DNA of 58,587 nt from Gordonia paraffinivorans NBRC 108238 (GTDB lineage Bacteria > Actinomycetota > Actinomycetes > Mycobacteriales > Mycobacteriaceae): the NCBI RefSeq assembly GCF_000344155.1, contig NZ_BAOQ01000038.1, positions 1-58,587 on the forward strand, given 5' to 3'. Shown here one piece after another: positions 1 to 8,156 of this stretch (within the stretch, counting starts at the first letter, position 1; each line of letters begins with the position of its first letter). Position numbers and translations under genes: made by a program. The notes below the pieces were generated by a model. It made no database searches, had not been told where the DNA came from, and saw only the letters and a list, made by a program, of their open reading frames with translations.

Positions 1-1028
1 CCGGCCGCTCCTCGTCGCGTCCGCCCGCACCTCCCGCACCGCCGGGGCCCCCGGTCACTCCGCCGAGGCCGCGGCGACGCCGGCGGCGCGTGCTGCGCGT
101 CGGACGCGTCCTGCTGGTCCTGGTGCTCGTCGTTGTGCTCGGCGGTACCGGGCTGCTCTTCTACTACGACTCGAAGCTCGATCGCATCGACGCGCTGCGT
201 CCCTACGCGGGCCGCCCGGCCGACACCCCGGGCAGCAACTGGCTCATCGTCGGCACCGATTCGCGTGCCGACCTCACCGCAGAGCAGCGCGCCGGCCTGT
301 CCACCGGCGACGCCGACGGGTCACGCACCGACACGATCATGCTCGTCCACAACCCGCCGGATAGCGGCAAGGCGACCGTCGTCAGCATCCCGCGCGACCT
401 GTACGTCGAGATCCCCGGCAACGGCAGCCTGAAGATCAACGCGGCCTACAACATCGGCGGTCCGGCGCTGCTCGCGCAGACCGTCGAGAGCGTCACCGGA
501 ATCCACATCGACCACTACGCCGAGATCGGTTTCGGCGGCTTCGACACCCTCGTCGACTCGGTGGGCGGCGTCGAAATGTGCATCGACCAACCGCTCAACG
601 ACCCGAAGGCCGGCCTCCGGCTGTCCAAGGGGTGCCACCATCTCGACGGCCGGCAGGCGCTCGGCCTCGTCCGCACCCGCGCCTTCCCGCGCGCGGACCT
701 CGAGCGCGTGGTGAACCAGCGGAAGTTCCTCGCCGCGTTGGTGAAACGGGCGACCAGTCCGGCGGTGCTGCTCAACCCGTTCCGGTTCTTCGGCTTCGTC
801 GACGGGGCGATCGACTCGCTGACCGTCGACGAGCGGGATCACATCTGGAACCTCGCCACACTCATGTTCGCGCTGCGGGATCCGGTGACGACCACCACGC
901 CCACCGGCGAGAGCGAGTACACCGACGACGGTCTCGCCCTTCCGGTCACACAGCAGACCGAGGACTTCTTCGCGTATCTCCGCGCAGGTCGGCCCATTCC
1001 CGAGGAACTGCTCGTCGACGCGGGCTGA
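1..1028 (+). CDS. LytR-CpsA-Psr (LCP) family glycopolymer ligase, 5' end missing
   Basis: LCP enzymes attach undecaprenyl-linked glycopolymers (arabinogalactan in mycolic-acid bacteria) to peptidoglycan on the outer face of the membrane. A GTG at 90 could start a 312-residue protein, but the same frame stays open to the window edge and encodes a Pro-rich stretch ending in a run of six Arg just before the hydrophobic segment VLLVLVLVVVLGGTGLLF. This is the usual cytoplasmic tail of actinobacterial LCP proteins, so the true start is probably outside the window. LCP signatures are visible: GTDSR, an S-R-T-D-T-I-M-L block, SIPRDLYVEIPG and KINAAYNIGG, with the catalytic Arg and Asp residues kept. 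The C-terminal half after about residue 200 is typical. The position next to bfrB recalls Rv3840, which is a shortened LCP protein; this copy has the full catalytic domain. Confidence 0.93.
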   Translation, partial: GRSSSRPPAPPAPPGPPVTPPRPRRRRRRVLRVGRVLLVLVLVVVLGGTGLLFYYDSKLDRIDALRPYAGRPADTPGSNWLIVGTDSRADLTAEQRAGLSTGDADGSRTDTIMLVHNPPDSGKATVVSIPRDLYVEIPGNGSLKINAAYNIGGPALLAQTVESVTGIHIDHYAEIGFGGFDTLVDSVGGVEMCIDQPLNDPKAGLRLSKGCHHLDGRQALGLVRTRAFPRADLERVVNQRKFLAALVKRATSPAVLLNPFRFFGFVDGAIDSLTVDERDHIWNLATLMFALRDPVTTTTPTGESEYTDDGLALPVTQQTEDFFAYLRAGRPIPEELLVDAG

Positions 1029-1063
1029 CACGACGAGCACAGGCTTGCCAAAGACAGGCCAGA

Positions 1064-1082
1064 CTAGCCTCAGTAAGGCTGA
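1064..1082 (+). promoter_or_regulatory. Imperfect dyad resembling an IdeR/DtxR iron box upstream of ferritin
   Basis: The 19 bases contain an AGCCT and AGGCT pair around a CAGTA centre and match about 9 of 19 positions of the IdeR consensus (recalled as TTAGGTTAGGCTAACCTAA). It lies 42-60 bases before the ferritin ATG. In M. tuberculosis bfrB is activated by IdeR from upstream boxes, so the position is sensible, but the match is weak. Confidence 0.35.
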
Positions 1083-1123
1083 ACTTGCTGGTAGAAGGCG
1101 GTTTCTGCTGCCAGGATGGGGTG

Positions 1124-1660
1124 ATGACCGAGTTCACCAAATTCCATCAGCTGCTGCACGACCAGATCGCCAACGAGTTCTACGCGTCCCAGCAGTACAT
1201 CGCGGTCGCCACCTACTTCGACAACCACGACATGCCTCAGCTGGCCCAGCTCTTCTACCGCCAGGCGGTCGAGGAGCGTAACCACGCGATGATGATCGTC
1301 CAGTACTTCCTCGATCGCGACATGGACGTCGAGATCCCGGGGGTCCCCGCGCCGAACAACACCTTCGAGGACTACCAGGCGCCGATCAAACTCGCCCTCC
1401 AGCAGGAGAAGACGGTCACCCAGCAGATTGTCGACCTGGCGAAGTCGGCCCGCGACACCGGCGATTACCTCGGCGAGCAGTTCATGCAGTGGTTCCTCAA
1501 GGAACAGGTCGAGGAGGTCGCGACCATGACCACCCTGCTGACCATCGCCGAGCGCTGCAAGGGCAACCTCTTCGATCTCGAGAACTTCGTCGAGCGCGAG
1601 TTCAACGGTCCCGCGACCCCCGACCCGACCGCGCCGCCGGTCGCCGGGGGCGTCGTCTAG
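1124..1660 (+). CDS. bfrB: Ferritin, BfrB type (178 aa)
   Basis: Non-haem bacterial ferritin that oxidises Fe(II) and stores it as ferrihydrite inside a 24-subunit shell in the cytoplasm. The four-helix-bundle sequence is complete. Ferroxidase ligands are recognisable: Glu18 in QIANEFYASQQ, and Glu51 and His54 in the EERNHA motif, followed by later Glu/Gln residues. It lacks the haem-binding Met of bacterioferritins. The C-terminal tail is Pro/Ala-rich, as in mycobacterial BfrB. ATG at 1124 is preferred; a GTG lies one codon upstream. A dyad upstream suggests iron control. The gene ends at a strong hairpin shared with the convergent DUF5926 gene. It is adjacent to a GlpQ1-type gene, as Rv3841 is to Rv3842c. 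Confidence 0.95.
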   Translation: MTEFTKFHQLLHDQIANEFYASQQYIAVATYFDNHDMPQLAQLFYRQAVEERNHAMMIVQYFLDRDMDVEIPGVPAPNNTFEDYQAPIKLALQQEKTVTQQIVDLAKSARDTGDYLGEQFMQWFLKEQVEEVATMTTLLTIAERCKGNLFDLENFVEREFNGPATPDPTAPPVAGGVV

Positions 1661-1696
1661 GGCCTCGCCCGGGGGATCGCGCAAGCGACACAGACG

Positions 1697-1738
1697 ATTT
1701 CGGCGCCGCCACCCGCTCTCGGGTGGCGGCGCCGAAAT
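1697..1738. terminator. Bidirectional hairpin between convergent bfrB and DUF5926 genes
   Basis: A perfect 19-bp inverted repeat (arms 1697-1715 and 1720-1738) with a CTCT loop sits between two converging stop codons. No T-run follows, which is common for actinobacterial terminators. Confidence 0.85.
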
Positions 1739-1756
1739 GCAATGTCCCCAGGCGCC

Positions 1757-2680
1757 CTAGCGCAGGGTCACCTGCCGCCCGCGGATGCCGTCGCGCGAGC
1801 GGAGTTCGGCCGTGGTGAGCGGCGTGGTCTCGGCGAGCGCCTCGCTCAGCCACTCGTCGAGCTGGTTGAGGCCGGCGTGCCACTCCTCGTGGTGCATCTC
1901 GTTGTCGAGGTCGAAGACCGGCACCAGCAGCCCGTGGGTGCGGAAGGATCCGGCGAACCGAGAGCCCTCGCCGAGCGTCAGCCGGCCGGCGGCGTGCAGC
2001 CGGGCCATCGCCGCCATGAGGTTGTCCTCGGGCTCGGGACGGATCCACCGCAGATGGGCGCGCTCCCCCGCGTCGACCCACCACGGCGCGCCGTTGCCGC
2101 TGTCGACGACCAGCCGCGCGGTCGGCAGCACCGAGTCGTTGGCCCGCTCGAGCATCGGCTTGATCTCGGCCGGGGTCTCGGTGCCCTCCGGAAACCACCA
2201 TGCGAAGTCGTCGTGGACCGTGATGTCGAGCGTGGCGTCGGCCTTGATCACCTCGTCGAGCGACGGCGACTCGTCGGCGGCCTCGAGGTCGAACTCGCTG
2301 CCCGCCTCGGCGTGCGCGGCCCACGCGATCGCGCCGGCGAGCTCGATGGCCGGCGCCGCGCGGTCGGGTTCGGTCTGCAGCGCGACCAGACCCTCGGTGG
2401 CGCCGCCGTTCTCGCGCGCGAGCGCCGGCCCGGCACCCGGCAGGATCGTCACGATCGACACCTCGTTGCGCGACCCGGCGGGCTCGGCGAGTTCGAGCGG
2501 CGCGGTCGCCGACGCGACGAAGGTGCGCAGTGCGACGAGGTCGCATTCGGCCGCGAGGCCGGCGAACGGCCGCGGCGGCGGCGCCAGTGCGGCCGCCTGC
2601 CGAGCCTTGCGAGCGGCCACCCGCTCGGCACGATTGCTACCCGGACGGGGTCCACTGCCCCGCTTGCTCTTCTTGCCCAT
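1757..2680 (-). CDS. DUF5926 family protein (307 aa)
   Basis: A soluble protein of the actinobacterial DUF5926 family, for which no function is established. The N-terminus is strongly basic (MGKKSKRGSGPRPGSNRAER), and the rest is acidic with several Trp residues, including a DFAWWFPEG segment and APWWVDAGERAHLRWIRPEPEDN. No signal peptide or membrane helix is visible. The gene stands alone on the minus strand. It converges with bfrB across a strong hairpin and is followed upstream by the GlpQ1-type gene on the same strand, with a gap of about 90 bases. Length and start (ATG at 2680) fit the family. Confidence 0.8.
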   Translation of the reverse strand: MGKKSKRGSGPRPGSNRAERVAARKARQAAALAPPPRPFAGLAAECDLVALRTFVASATAPLELAEPAGSRNEVSIVTILPGAGPALARENGGATEGLVALQTEPDRAAPAIELAGAIAWAAHAEAGSEFDLEAADESPSLDEVIKADATLDITVHDDFAWWFPEGTETPAEIKPMLERANDSVLPTARLVVDSGNGAPWWVDAGERAHLRWIRPEPEDNLMAAMARLHAAGRLTLGEGSRFAGSFRTHGLLVPVFDLDNEMHHEEWHAGLNQLDEWLSEALAETTPLTTAELRSRDGIRGRQVTLR

Positions 2681-2772
2681 CGGTCCACTTTCTCACGGCC
2701 CGGGTTCTCTCCGGGCTGCGGTTTGTGACCGCCCGGCATCCGCGACGACGCCGGGCCCGCCTCCGGGGCGCC

Positions 2773-3582
2773 TCAGTCGACGGTGACGAGCCAGTCGCGC
2801 ACCTTGGCGGGATGGTTCGTGGCCACCCAACGGACCCCGAGGTCGGCGCACAGCTGCACGTCGACCAGTTCGTCGACGGTCCAGCAATAGGTGACCCGGC
2901 CCGCAGCGGCCGCCCGGTCCACGAGGTCCGGGTACTGACGCAGTGTGGTCACCGACGGCCCGATGCCCGTGGCCCCGACGGCGGTCGCCGCGCTGCCGCG
3001 TAGGAGGCGGGCGGTGTCGCCGAGCAGGATCGTCGGGAGCATCGGGGCGTGCCGCCGGATGCGCCACACGCCGGCGGAGGAGAACGAGATCACCACGGCC
3101 CGGCTGTGATCGGCCGACGGCGGCATCGCCACCCCGAACTCGTGCAGCATCTCCAGCAGTTTCTGCTCGACGAGGCTGCCGTAGCGCACGGGGTGCTTGG
3201 TCTCGATGAACAGCCGGACCGGCCGGCGCCAGTCCAGGGTCAGGGTCAGGAGTTCGCGGAGCGTGAGGACCGACGCCGACGCCCCGGACGGATGCCAGCT
3301 GCCGAAGTCGAGTTCGCGGAGTTCGGCGAGGGTCATCTCGCTGACGATCCCGGAGCCGTCGGAGGTGCGGTCGACGGTCCGGTCGTGGATGCAGACGAGT
3401 TCGTGGTCGGCGGTCAGCCGGACGTCGCATTCGAGCCCGTCGGCGCCCTGTGCCAGCGCCAGCTCATAGGCGGCGAGGGTGTGCTCCGGGCGGTCCCCGG
3501 AGGCGCCGCGGTGCGCGACGACCGCCGGTTTGCCCGACCTGGACACCTTCTCGACCGCGTTGACGTTCACCCGTGAGCTCAT
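2773..3582 (-). CDS. glpQ1: Glycerophosphodiester phosphodiesterase, GlpQ1-like (269 aa)
   Basis: Hydrolyses glycerophosphodiesters to glycerol-3-phosphate and an alcohol. The GDPD TIM-barrel motifs are present: HRG at residues 24-26, PEHT with Glu33, the GLECDV block (Glu51, Asp53) and His66 in CIHDRT, which supply the metal and acid/base residues. There is no signal peptide, so the enzyme is probably cytoplasmic. The frame is open further upstream, but the ATG at 3582 is chosen because it overlaps the stop of the preceding gene by four bases (ATGA) and begins just before the conserved core. It is the third gene of a coupled operon with the zinc-ribbon membrane protein and the rhodanese protein. 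The order matches Rv3842c/Rv3843c. Confidence 0.92.
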   Translation of the reverse strand: MSSRVNVNAVEKVSRSGKPAVVAHRGASGDRPEHTLAAYELALAQGADGLECDVRLTADHELVCIHDRTVDRTSDGSGIVSEMTLAELRELDFGSWHPSGASASVLTLRELLTLTLDWRRPVRLFIETKHPVRYGSLVEQKLLEMLHEFGVAMPPSADHSRAVVISFSSAGVWRIRRHAPMLPTILLGDTARLLRGSAATAVGATGIGPSVTTLRQYPDLVDRAAAAGRVTYCWTVDELVDVQLCADLGVRWVATNHPAKVRDWLVTVD

Positions 3583-4601
3583 GCGACCGCCACCCACCTC
3601 TTCGTCGGGACCGGGGCCGACGACGCGTCGAAGAGGCCCGGAATCCTCCGAGCCATCCAGAACGCGAACGCCGCCGAGACCGCGGAACTGATGATGACCA
3701 TCGTCAGCGAATTCGCACCGGTCTGCAGGGAATCGGACCGCCAGGCGAGAACGCGCGCCACGACGGCCGCGACCGCCACGGCGTTGACCACCGCCCACGC
3801 GACCCACATGCGGCGCAGGCGGGAACGCACCCGCCCGGCGTCGAGGGCGGGGTCGTGCCCGACGCGCACCGCGGCGACCTCGCCCAGGACGAGCGGCGCA
3901 CCGACCAGGTTGACCAGCGGGACAGCGGCCAGCAGCGCGACCCACACCGGCCGTCGCGGATCGACGAGATGGGCGTCGTGATACGCCTCGGCCCGCAGGT
4001 CGAGGACCCACCGGGCGAACATCAGCGTGGACACGACGAACCCGAGCAGGGCGAGTATGCCGACGAACAGGACGAGCACCTCGGAGACCGCGATCAGCCA
4101 CTCCGGCAGCGGCGTGGAACGGTTGACCGCGAGAAGCATGTAGCGGAACAGGTGGACCGCCGCGGAGGCGGCCAGGGCCACGCCGGTCGTCACGAGGGCG
4201 AAGAGCAGCTGGGACCGCGCATGGTCGAGCCTGCTGCGCGCCGGGTCGTCGGACGCCGGCTCGTCACGGAAACCCCATGTGGGGATGTAGGTGTATCGAG
4301 GTATGCGCCGCGGGCCGGGGGGCCGGGACGGGCCGCGTCGGATCGGGATCGCCTCGGGAGGGCGTCGGGCCACCCAGCGCAGTTGCGGGGCCCGGTACAG
4401 GCGTCCGGTCACCGGCGGCGGCGCGGGACGCGAGGGCGCCGCGGCCCGGGCACCCACGGGCTCCCTGTCTCGCGGGTCGGCGTCGCGAAGGGCACGCGCG
4501 GCATCCTCCACCACGCTCAGCGGTCCGCCGCAGCGTGGACAGCGCTCCCGGCCGGGACGATGCGGCGCCTGGATGCGGCACCGCGGACAGAGGTCGATCA
4601 T
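3579..4601 (-). CDS. Zinc-ribbon, DUF4328 membrane protein (340 aa)
   Basis: Two Cys pairs at residues 5/8 and 21/24 form a short zinc ribbon at the N-terminus. A Pro/Arg-rich linker follows up to about residue 125, then a membrane region with about six hydrophobic segments, which looks like DUF4328. Function is unknown; the soluble ribbon presumably faces the cytoplasm. The ATG at 4601 overlaps the rhodanese stop by four bases, and its own stop overlaps the GlpQ1 start, so the three genes are translationally coupled. It corresponds by context and architecture to Rv3843c, a conserved membrane protein next to glpQ1. Confidence 0.8.
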   Translation of the reverse strand: MIDLCPRCRIQAPHRPGRERCPRCGGPLSVVEDAARALRDADPRDREPVGARAAAPSRPAPPPVTGRLYRAPQLRWVARRPPEAIPIRRGPSRPPGPRRIPRYTYIPTWGFRDEPASDDPARSRLDHARSQLLFALVTTGVALAASAAVHLFRYMLLAVNRSTPLPEWLIAVSEVLVLFVGILALLGFVVSTLMFARWVLDLRAEAYHDAHLVDPRRPVWVALLAAVPLVNLVGAPLVLGEVAAVRVGHDPALDAGRVRSRLRRMWVAWAVVNAVAVAAVVARVLAWRSDSLQTGANSLTMVIISSAVSAAFAFWMARRIPGLFDASSAPVPTKRWVAVA

Positions 4602-4948
4602 CGGTGGGCGTCGACCTCGGGCTCGCCGCTGCCGTACTCGACGGGCTTGCCGTGCTCCTGCCAGGCGAGCATCCCGCCGCGCACGCACATGCCGTCGTAC
4701 CCGATCTGGGCCAGGTACTGCAGCACGCGCATCGACCGTCCGCTCGAGTGGCAGACGACATAGAGGTCGGTGTCGGGGTCGATCTCGTCGAGGCGCGCCG
4801 GGATCTCCGCGAGCGGGATGTGCAGGGCTCCGCGGATGTGGCCGTTGGCCCATTCGTCGTCCTCGCGGACGTCGAGCATGATCGAATCGGTCTTGCCCGT
4901 GAAGTCGTCCGGCAGGTCTGTCACCGGCACCTGCGTGATATCGCCCAT
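4598..4948 (-). CDS. Single-domain rhodanese-like protein (116 aa)
   Basis: A one-domain sulfurtransferase fold. The active-site loop reads VVCHSSGRS with the catalytic Cys at residue 66, and the LDVRE and GHIRGALHIPL motifs of rhodaneses are present. The substrate cannot be told. The start is uncertain: the ATG at 4948 has a GGGA about nine bases upstream, while an ATG at 4963 would add five residues; still longer in-frame extensions lack rhodanese similarity. It is the first gene of an operon with the DUF4328 protein and GlpQ1-like enzyme. Its upstream region carries the DnaA-box-like cluster. Confidence 0.88.
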   Translation of the reverse strand: MGDITQVPVTDLPDDFTGKTDSIMLDVREDDEWANGHIRGALHIPLAEIPARLDEIDPDTDLYVVCHSSGRSMRVLQYLAQIGYDGMCVRGGMLAWQEHGKPVEYGSGEPEVDAHR

Positions 4949-5350
4949 GGTCACGTGTCCCATGGTGGCACAGTCGCCGCCCGCTGGGTGCCGCGTCATC
5001 ACCCGGCCCGAGGAGCGATCCGCCACCGGCCTCCCGAACCGCGCACCAAATCGGATGAAACGGACTATGCCAATCGTCATAGATTTATCCACATGTGTCT
5101 GAACGGCGAGATCGGACTGTGCACATGTCAACGTCAACCTGTGGATGAGGCTGTGGAAACTGTGGAAAACTGCTGGCCAAACCCAGTTCGTGTGTGATTG
5201 GCGTCACGGAAATTGTTCGAATCGGTCGCAGGAAGTTCACGAAAGTGCATAGACGCGGTGGTCCTGCACATTCTTTCCGGTGCACACACCTGTGGATAAC
5301 TTGGGGAATAACCCTTGGGGATTCCCCCGAAAGGGGGTCTGTACGGGGCC
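4949..5350. promoter_or_regulatory. Non-coding region with a cluster of DnaA-box-like 9-mers
   Basis: About 400 bases between sppA (reading in from the right) and the rhodanese operon, clearly less GC-rich than its surroundings. It holds TTATCCACA at 5085-5093 (plus strand) and TGTGGATAA at 5291-5299 (the same 9-mer on the minus strand), both perfect DnaA boxes. TGTGGATGA (5140-5148), TGTGGAAAC (5152-5160) and TGTGGAAAA (5161-5169) are one or two bases off. A CCCCC-GAAA-GGGGG hairpin at 5324-5337 lies just after the sppA stop and may be its terminator. No gene is apparent. Confidence 0.6.
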
Positions 5351-6214
5351 TCAGTCGCGGTGTAGGAATGCCGTCCGGACGGGCTGCGCGCGGTCGAATG
5401 CGGCCACCATCCCCGACGTCACGCTCTCGGCCAGACCGGACACCGACACCTGATCTCCGACCAGTCGGGCGATCAGCGGCCTGGGTGCCTCGACGTTGAC
5501 GATCTCGGCGTCGGGGTAGCGCTCGGCCACCACCGACCGCATCACGCCGATGCCGTCGACCAGACCGAGTTCGGCGGCGCGCCGACCCACCCAGACGTCT
5601 CCGTTGAACAGCTCGCCGTCCGAGCCGGTCAGCTTCTTCCCCCGGCGCTGGCGCACCCAGGCGATGAACGCCTCGTGCAACTGCGCCTGGAGCCCCTTGA
5701 TCCACTCCACGTCCTCGGGGTTCTCCGGCAGGAAGGTGTCGAGCCGGGCCTTGTTGTCGCCGGTCGCGTAGAGGCGGCGCTGCACGCCGAAGCGGCCGAG
5801 CAGTTCCGAGCAGCCGAAACCGGACGACACCACGCCGATCGAGCCGACGATGGAGGTGTTCGCGGCGAAGATCTCATCGGCAGCACAGGCCACCCAGTAA
5901 CCGCCGGAGGCCGCGACGTCCTCGCAGAACGCCAGGACGGGCACGCCCTTCTCGGCCGACAGCTGCCGGATGCGCTCGGCGATGTACTCCGACTGCGCCG
6001 GCGAACCGCCGGGAGAGTTGATGACGACGACCACGGCCCGGAGACGATCGGTGTCGAAGGCCTTCTTCAGGACGGGCTCGAGGGTGTCGGTGGTGATGCC
6101 GTGCCGGCCCATCGACGCCGCGCCGATCTGGCCGTCGAGTCGGACCACCGCAACGTGTTCGGCGCGCGACCGCGCGAACTTCTTGCCCAACGCCCCCAGG
6201 GGTCCACCAGTCAT
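5351..6214 (-). CDS. sppA: S49-family serine peptidase, SppA-like (287 aa)
   Basis: Signal-peptide-peptidase family protein, a Ser/Lys-dyad enzyme with the ClpP-like fold. The family motifs are seen in order: VVVINSPGGSP, the catalytic-serine block EDVAASGGYWVACAADEIFA, SIVGSIGVV, and a downstream Lys (GDNKARLD) at the expected spacing for the general base. The length fits the short SppA form. There is no obvious N-terminal membrane helix, which would make it a cytoplasmic or peripheral form. The ATG at 6214 is probably leaderless: TAGACT ends seven bases upstream. It is divergent from the glyoxalase-fold gene with only 13 bases between the two starts. Confidence 0.92.
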   Translation of the reverse strand: MTGGPLGALGKKFARSRAEHVAVVRLDGQIGAASMGRHGITTDTLEPVLKKAFDTDRLRAVVVVINSPGGSPAQSEYIAERIRQLSAEKGVPVLAFCEDVAASGGYWVACAADEIFAANTSIVGSIGVVSSGFGCSELLGRFGVQRRLYATGDNKARLDTFLPENPEDVEWIKGLQAQLHEAFIAWVRQRRGKKLTGSDGELFNGDVWVGRRAAELGLVDGIGVMRSVVAERYPDAEIVNVEAPRPLIARLVGDQVSVSGLAESVTSGMVAAFDRAQPVRTAFLHRD

Positions 6215-6221
6215 CTGACCG

Positions 6222-6227
6222 AGTCTA
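6222..6227 (-). promoter_or_regulatory. Putative -10 box of a leaderless sppA transcript
   Basis: On the minus strand TAGACT is followed by seven bases and then the sppA ATG, the geometry of actinobacterial leaderless promoters. The box directly abuts the GTG start of the divergent gene at 6228. Confidence 0.5.
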
Positions 6228-6989
6228 GTGGCGGACCGTAGACTCGCCGACGTGCAGGTCGGGTGGCTCACCGCCTTCCTCGACCTCCCCGCAGACGCGT
6301 TCGGCGAGGAGGTCAGATTCTGGCGCGCGATCACCGGCAGCACCGTGTCCCCGCCACGTGGGGAACACCGCGAGTTCGCCTCCCTGGAGCCGTTCACCGG
6401 AGACCCGCACCTGCGGGTCCAGCGCGTCGACGACGGTCCGGGCGGCATGCATCTCGACATCCACACCGACGACGTGGCCGGCGCCGGCGCCGAGGCGGTC
6501 GCCCTGGGCGCGACCGCCGAACACGATGCCGGCACCCACCGGATCCTGCGGTCCCCGGCGGGATTCCGCTTCTGTCTCGTCCCGTGGGAGGGCGAGTCCG
6601 AGCGGGCCCGCCCGATCCGCTGGCCGGGCGACGCGATCAGCATCGCCGACCAGATCTGCATCGACATCCCGGCACCTGCTTTCGACGTCGAGGTCGAATT
6701 CTGGGCGACGCTGACGGGGTGGGCCCCCGTCCCGGACGACCGCGCGGAATTCGTCCATCTCCCACGGCAGCCCGCGATCACCCTGGGCCTGCTGCTGCAA
6801 CGGCTGGACTCCGGCCACACCGCGACGGCGCACCTCGACCTCGCGACCAGCTCGGTGCCCGACGAGGTCGTCCGTCACGAAGGATGGGGTGCGACGGTGG
6901 TCGAGCGCTTCCCGAGTTGGACGGTGATGAGCGACCCGGCAGGCAGGCGTTACTGCATCACGGCGCGCAATCCGCGTACCGGCCGGTGA
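6228..6989 (+). CDS. Glyoxalase/VOC-superfamily protein with two domains (253 aa)
   Basis: Two tandem VOC (vicinal oxygen chelate) halves, residues about 10-120 and 130-250, each with the FW..LTG/ITG helix and a later H-L-D strand (HLDIHTDD, HLDLATS). This resembles glyoxalase-like domain proteins of actinobacteria; metal and substrate are unknown. The GTG start at 6228 is set by the adjacent sppA start and the first domain boundary. No signal peptide is present. Confidence 0.8.
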   Translation: MADRRLADVQVGWLTAFLDLPADAFGEEVRFWRAITGSTVSPPRGEHREFASLEPFTGDPHLRVQRVDDGPGGMHLDIHTDDVAGAGAEAVALGATAEHDAGTHRILRSPAGFRFCLVPWEGESERARPIRWPGDAISIADQICIDIPAPAFDVEVEFWATLTGWAPVPDDRAEFVHLPRQPAITLGLLLQRLDSGHTATAHLDLATSSVPDEVVRHEGWGATVVERFPSWTVMSDPAGRRYCITARNPRTGR

Positions 6990-7050
6990 GACACCGAGCC
7001 GGGTGGTCACGGTCGCCGGCATCGTGCTGCACGGGACAACCAGGTGGGGT

Positions 7051-8118
7051 TCAGCGGGCGGCCAGGAACTCCCGCAGGCGGTCCACCTCGTCGTCGACCT
7101 CGCCGCGCCCGGCCCTGCCGACCTCACGCAGGTAGTCCACGCGGACCTCGTCACCCTCGAGACGCCATGTGCCGGCCAGGAATCCGTCGACCAGGACGAA
7201 TCCCGGCGACCGGCCGTTGGCGGTGACCGTGCGGCGGAACAGTTCCGGGTCGGCGACCCGGACGCGGTCGGCGGCGATGCCAATGACGTGATCGAACGGC
7301 GCGACGAGGCGCGCGGGGGCAGGCAGATCGGGGTCGGCGAGGCCGAGGCCCTCGAGGTCGTAGAGGGTCTCGCCGTGCGGGCCCGTGAGCTTCTGCAGTT
7401 CCCAGTCCGCCTCGAGTCTCTCGACGAGCGGTCGCAGACCGGTGAGACCCGACCAGGTCTGGATCGCGTCCACCGTCGCGGGACCGAACCCGCGGAGATA
7501 CAGGCGGACGAGGTCGGCGCGTGCGGAGTCGTCGGCGACGGCCGGCTCCCCCGGACCCGCCCACTCGTCGAAGAGCCGGTAGGTCGGCGTCCCGCGACCG
7601 CGCCACAGTCCGCGCGGCGGCACCTGCACCAACGGCAGCCCGCACCGGGCGATCGCCGTGAGGGTCGAGGGGTTCTCCCCGGGATGGCGTTGGGCCAGTA
7701 GCCTTCCGAGCTCCCCGACGCTCAGCGCGGCGCCGGTCAGGAGCTCCTCGGCGTCGGCGACGACCTGCTCCGCGTCCGCGTCGGCGAGACGCCGTGCGTG
7801 GACCGAGAGCTCGCGACGCAGGGTGGGTCCGGCTAGCGGGCGGATCCAGCGGGCGTCCTCGGCGTCGATGAGGAAGACCGTCGAGCGCAACAGCGCCATC
7901 CGCACCACGTCACGGCCGACGAGCAGGTCGTCGAGCTCGGTCGGGTCGAATCCCTCGATGCGAGACCACAATCCGAAGAAGGCCGCCCGGGGATCCTGCG
8001 ATTGGAGGCCGACGCACCGGTCGAGGACCTCGATGGCGTCCTCGTCGATCCGCCGCGCGAGGTGTTGTCGCGACAGCAGGGTCCGGTTCCACTGCCGGAG
8101 CGTGATCGCCCTGCTCAC
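7051..8118 (-). CDS. Winged-helix DNA-binding domain protein, YcaQ/DUF1006-like (355 aa)
   Basis: Belongs to the winged-helix family (PF06224, HTH_42) that includes AlkX/YcaQ interstrand-crosslink DNA glycosylases. Visible family features are the CVGLQSQDPRAAFFGLWSR block near residue 40, LLRSTVFLIDAEDARWIRP, an FGPAT...QTWSGL winged-helix segment and the C-terminal ANGRSPGFVLVDGF..GTWRLEGDEV strand region. Catalytic QxQ- or QxE-type residues could be those in GLQSQD, but glycosylase activity is an inference. GTG start at 8118. It precedes msrA on the same strand with 38 bases between them. Confidence 0.8.
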   Translation of the reverse strand: MSRAITLRQWNRTLLSRQHLARRIDEDAIEVLDRCVGLQSQDPRAAFFGLWSRIEGFDPTELDDLLVGRDVVRMALLRSTVFLIDAEDARWIRPLAGPTLRRELSVHARRLADADAEQVVADAEELLTGAALSVGELGRLLAQRHPGENPSTLTAIARCGLPLVQVPPRGLWRGRGTPTYRLFDEWAGPGEPAVADDSARADLVRLYLRGFGPATVDAIQTWSGLTGLRPLVERLEADWELQKLTGPHGETLYDLEGLGLADPDLPAPARLVAPFDHVIGIAADRVRVADPELFRRTVTANGRSPGFVLVDGFLAGTWRLEGDEVRVDYLREVGRAGRGEVDDEVDRLREFLAAR

Positions 8119-8156
8119 CGCGGGTTCCGGGGGCTCGGGCAGGGGCGGTCCGACAC

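Noticed and set aside
5205..5225. GTTCGAATC, like a tRNA T-loop
   Set aside because: No acceptor, D or anticodon arms can be paired around it.
4949..5350. Reading the DnaA-box cluster as the chromosomal origin
   Set aside because: oriC in this order lies between dnaA and dnaN, neither of which is here, and the flanking genes are syntenic to a region roughly 100 kb from the origin in M. tuberculosis.
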